This document shows positions 62,299-64,000 of a DNA stretch of 64,000 bases, piece by piece (positions within the stretch are counted from its first letter, which is position 1; every line of letters starts with the position of its first letter). The stretch comes from Paenibacillus sp. Root52 (GTDB lineage: Bacteria; Bacillota; Bacilli; Paenibacillales; Paenibacillaceae): NCBI RefSeq assembly GCF_001426865.1, contig NZ_LMFO01000012.1:497086-561085 (forward strand), read 5' to 3'. Under the pieces are notes generated by a model. The model was not told the origin of the DNA. It ran no database searches and worked only from the letters and a program-made list of their open reading frames with translations. Made by a program: the position numbers and the translations under genes.

Positions 62299-64000
62299 AT
62301 GTCCGATCGGCGCAAAAGAGTAAATATTAAGGCATTTTTGGACGGTAGATCGTTTAGAGCAGGTTCTCCTTTTATTCCAATAACCGAAAGTGAAAGGGAA
62401 CAGTTTGAAGCGATCTTGCGAACCCTTGCCATTAGTATCCCAGCAGCTATTAGTCAACCTACGGCATCCAATATAAGTACATTACAAACTGGATTGAAGA
62501 ACTTGCTTGCCTTTGTTAACGATTCAGGATTTCGTGCTGGAGTAAAGGCGGAACTTCAAGCCGTGTTAGAGTTAAGTATTGCAGGTTCGGAAGTTGTTCC
62601 GGTAGCTTTGATAAATTTGGCAGGTAACCTACAGAATCTGTTAGATGACTTATTAAGTGTAACTTTGCTGCTTGAAATTGCTCCGGCAGAAAAAGATAAC
62701 CTGGTAGGATTAATTCGTTCCATATCTGTGTCACTTAGTAGAGCAACGACAACATTTGGCTCATTAGGAATTACTGGCCCAGCTGGGCCACCTGGAGCAC
62801 CAGGTGTACCAGGTGTTCCGGGCGTTCCAGGCGTACCTGGACCAGCGGGACCTCCAGGAACAAATGGACCTGCGGGAGTAGTAGGGCCAGCTGGTCCGAT
62901 TGGCCCACAGGGGCCACAAGGGATTCAAGGAACACAGGGACCGGCAGGCGCTCCGGGTACTGGTTTGAACAACATCACATTATTTGATCCGGCTCTTGCT
63001 CCATCGTACGCCCAAGGTCAGGTTGTTAGTTTCAATGGGAGTGTTTATGTTGTTAATGTAAATGGTCCGATTGGACTTCCAGGCAGTTCTCCAGATTATA
63101 GCTTGTTGCTTTTGGCTGGCACAACAGGAGCTACAGGTGCGACTGGTGTTGGGCTGTCTGGTTCGGTTCCCTTTGATCCAGCATCTGCTCCTTCGTATGC
63201 GGCAGGTCAAGTGGTCACGTTTAATGGAAGTACTTATATATCAAGTGTAGCAGGTCCATTGGGGACACCAGGCACATCCTCAGATTACACCTTACTTGCT
63301 GGTGCAGGTATAACAGGTGCAACTGGAGCAACAGGTATAGGGCTTGGTGGTGCACTTGCCTTTGATCCAGCTCAGGCACCGACTTATCCAGCTGGTCAGG
63401 TAGTGACATATAACGGTAGTACGTATATTACGAATGTAGCTTCACCCACGGGAACACCGGGTACATCGCCAGATTATACATTATTAGCAGGTGCCGGTCC
63501 TACAGGGGCAACAGGTGTAACGGGTGTGACAGGAACCACAGGTGTAGGTTTAAGTGGCATTGTACCATTTGATCCAGCATTGGCACCGACGTATCCTTCG
63601 GGCCAAGTTGTCACGTTTAATGGAAGTACGTTTGTTACGAACGTAGCTTCGCCAACTGGTATCCCGGGTACGTCGCCAGATTATACGTTGTTAGCAAGTG
63701 CAGGAGTAACAGGTGGCACAGGGTCAACTGGCGCTACAGGTTCTGGTGCGACAGGAGCAACAGGTGGTACGGGAGCAACGGGTGTAGGACTAAATGGGAT
63801 TCTACCATTTGACCCAGCAGTAGCACCGACGTATCCAGCGGGTCAGGTAGTTACGTTTAATGGAAGTACCTATGTTGCGAATGTGGCAGCACCAACGGGT
63901 ACCCCGGGCACATCGCCAGATTATACGTTGTTGGCGAGTGCAGGAATAACAGGTGGCACAGGGGCGACTGGTGCCACAGGTTCTGGTGCGACAGGAGCAA
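62299..64000 (+). CDS. Collagen-like repeat protein with tandem carbohydrate-binding-like modules (partial, 3' end outside)
   Basis: At least 567 codons without a stop; it runs off the window. There is no signal peptide. Residues 1-155 are helical and Leu-rich ([36 protein letters not shown]), resembling the preface domain of Bacillus exosporium collagen-like proteins. Residues about 157-223 are Gly-X-Y triplets rich in proline. Then come five copies of a module starting FDPAxAPxY (first codons at 62983, 63172, 63361, 63568, 63808) and containing [11 protein letters not shown] and [12 protein letters not shown], a pattern like type-3 chitin-binding folds. The modules are separated by GATG-type collagen repeats that lengthen along the gene. 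AAAGGAGG precedes ATG 62299. It is likely a spore-surface or other surface filament. Confidence 0.8.
   Translation, partial: MSDRRKRVNIKAFLDGRSFRAGSPFIPITESEREQFEAILRTLAISIPAAISQPTASNISTLQTGLKNLLAFVNDSGFRAGVKAELQAVLELSIAGSEVVPVALINLAGNLQNLLDDLLSVTLLLEIAPAEKDNLVGLIRSISVSLSRATTTFGSLGITGPAGPPGAPGVPGVPGVPGVPGPAGPPGTNGPAGVVGPAGPIGPQGPQGIQGTQGPAGAPGTGLNNITLFDPALAPSYAQGQVVSFNGSVYVVNVNGPIGLPGSSPDYSLLLLAGTTGATGATGVGLSGSVPFDPASAPSYAAGQVVTFNGSTYISSVAGPLGTPGTSSDYTLLAGAGITGATGATGIGLGGALAFDPAQAPTYPAGQVVTYNGSTYITNVASPTGTPGTSPDYTLLAGAGPTGATGVTGVTGTTGVGLSGIVPFDPALAPTYPSGQVVTFNGSTFVTNVASPTGIPGTSPDYTLLASAGVTGGTGSTGATGSGATGATGGTGATGVGLNGILPFDPAVAPTYPAGQVVTFNGSTYVANVAAPTGTPGTSPDYTLLASAGITGGTGATGATGSGATGA

Noticed and set aside
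1..64000. CRISPR arrays, prophage or transposase genes
   Set aside because: No regularly spaced short repeats, phage structural genes or transposase frames were seen; only small palindromic elements were found.

Overview
The window comes from the chromosome of an endospore-forming, low-to-moderate GC Firmicute, very probably a Paenibacillus or close relative. The evidence is gene content and order. Sporulation genes are dense (spoIVB, spo0A, spoIIM, dacF-spoIIAA-AB-sigF, spoVAA-AB-AF, ytfJ, dacB-spmA-spmB). Synteny follows B. subtilis (xseB-ispA-dxs-tlyA-argR-recN-spoIVB-spo0A; fur-yqzK-xerD-pnp-dacF; ppiB-rib-scpAB-dacB-spmAB-rluB-resABCDE). Start sites carry strong AGGAGG ribosome binding sites, and GTG and TTG starts are common. 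No tRNA, rRNA, CRISPR array, prophage or transposase gene was seen.

Layout: 1-9.7 kb holds exonuclease VII, isoprenoid precursors (ispA, dxs), a TlyA-type methyltransferase, argR, recN, spoIVB and the master regulator spo0A, which carries an apparent +1 A at its start and lies behind three 0A boxes. 10-19.5 kb is more accessory: a CBS-GGDEF protein, a coiled-coil protein, a Fur-boxed AraC-siderophore-binding lipoprotein fusion, a Fur-boxed ferredoxin-NADP reductase, a YiiX-type hydrolase, zinc-ribbon small proteins, thymidine kinase, a two-helix ion channel and a YqzF-type membrane protein. 19.7-25.8 kb is the branched-chain 2-oxoacid dehydrogenase operon lpdV-bkdAA-bkdAB-bkdB followed by lipB, which supplies the lipoyl group. 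25.8-34.6 kb has two miniproteins (Prli42-like and MciZ-like), yqjE, nudF, endoQ, spoIIM, fur, yqzK, xerD, pnp and dacF.

34.7-43.4 kb is the sigma-F operon and a short spoVA cluster, separated by an islet with a drug/metabolite transporter, an AraC regulator and a duplicated 134-bp non-coding repeat; lysA follows. 43.6-48.6 kb is ppiB and an FMN-riboswitch-led ribD-ribE-ribBA-ribH operon. 48.7-56.1 kb carries scpA-scpB, a DUF2953 protein, ytfJ, dacB-spmA-spmB, a trypsin-like protease and rluB. 56.3-62.1 kb is the cytochrome c maturation and redox-sensing operon resABCDE, led by a 67-bp hairpin. The window ends inside a large collagen-like repeat protein.

Sequence features worth checking: a frameshifted spo0A start, an in-frame transcription factor/lipoprotein fusion with an internal ribosome binding site, an aberrant XerD C-terminus, a zinc-ribbon ORF with no usable start codon, several palindromic intergenic elements, and miniproteins too short for routine gene calling.
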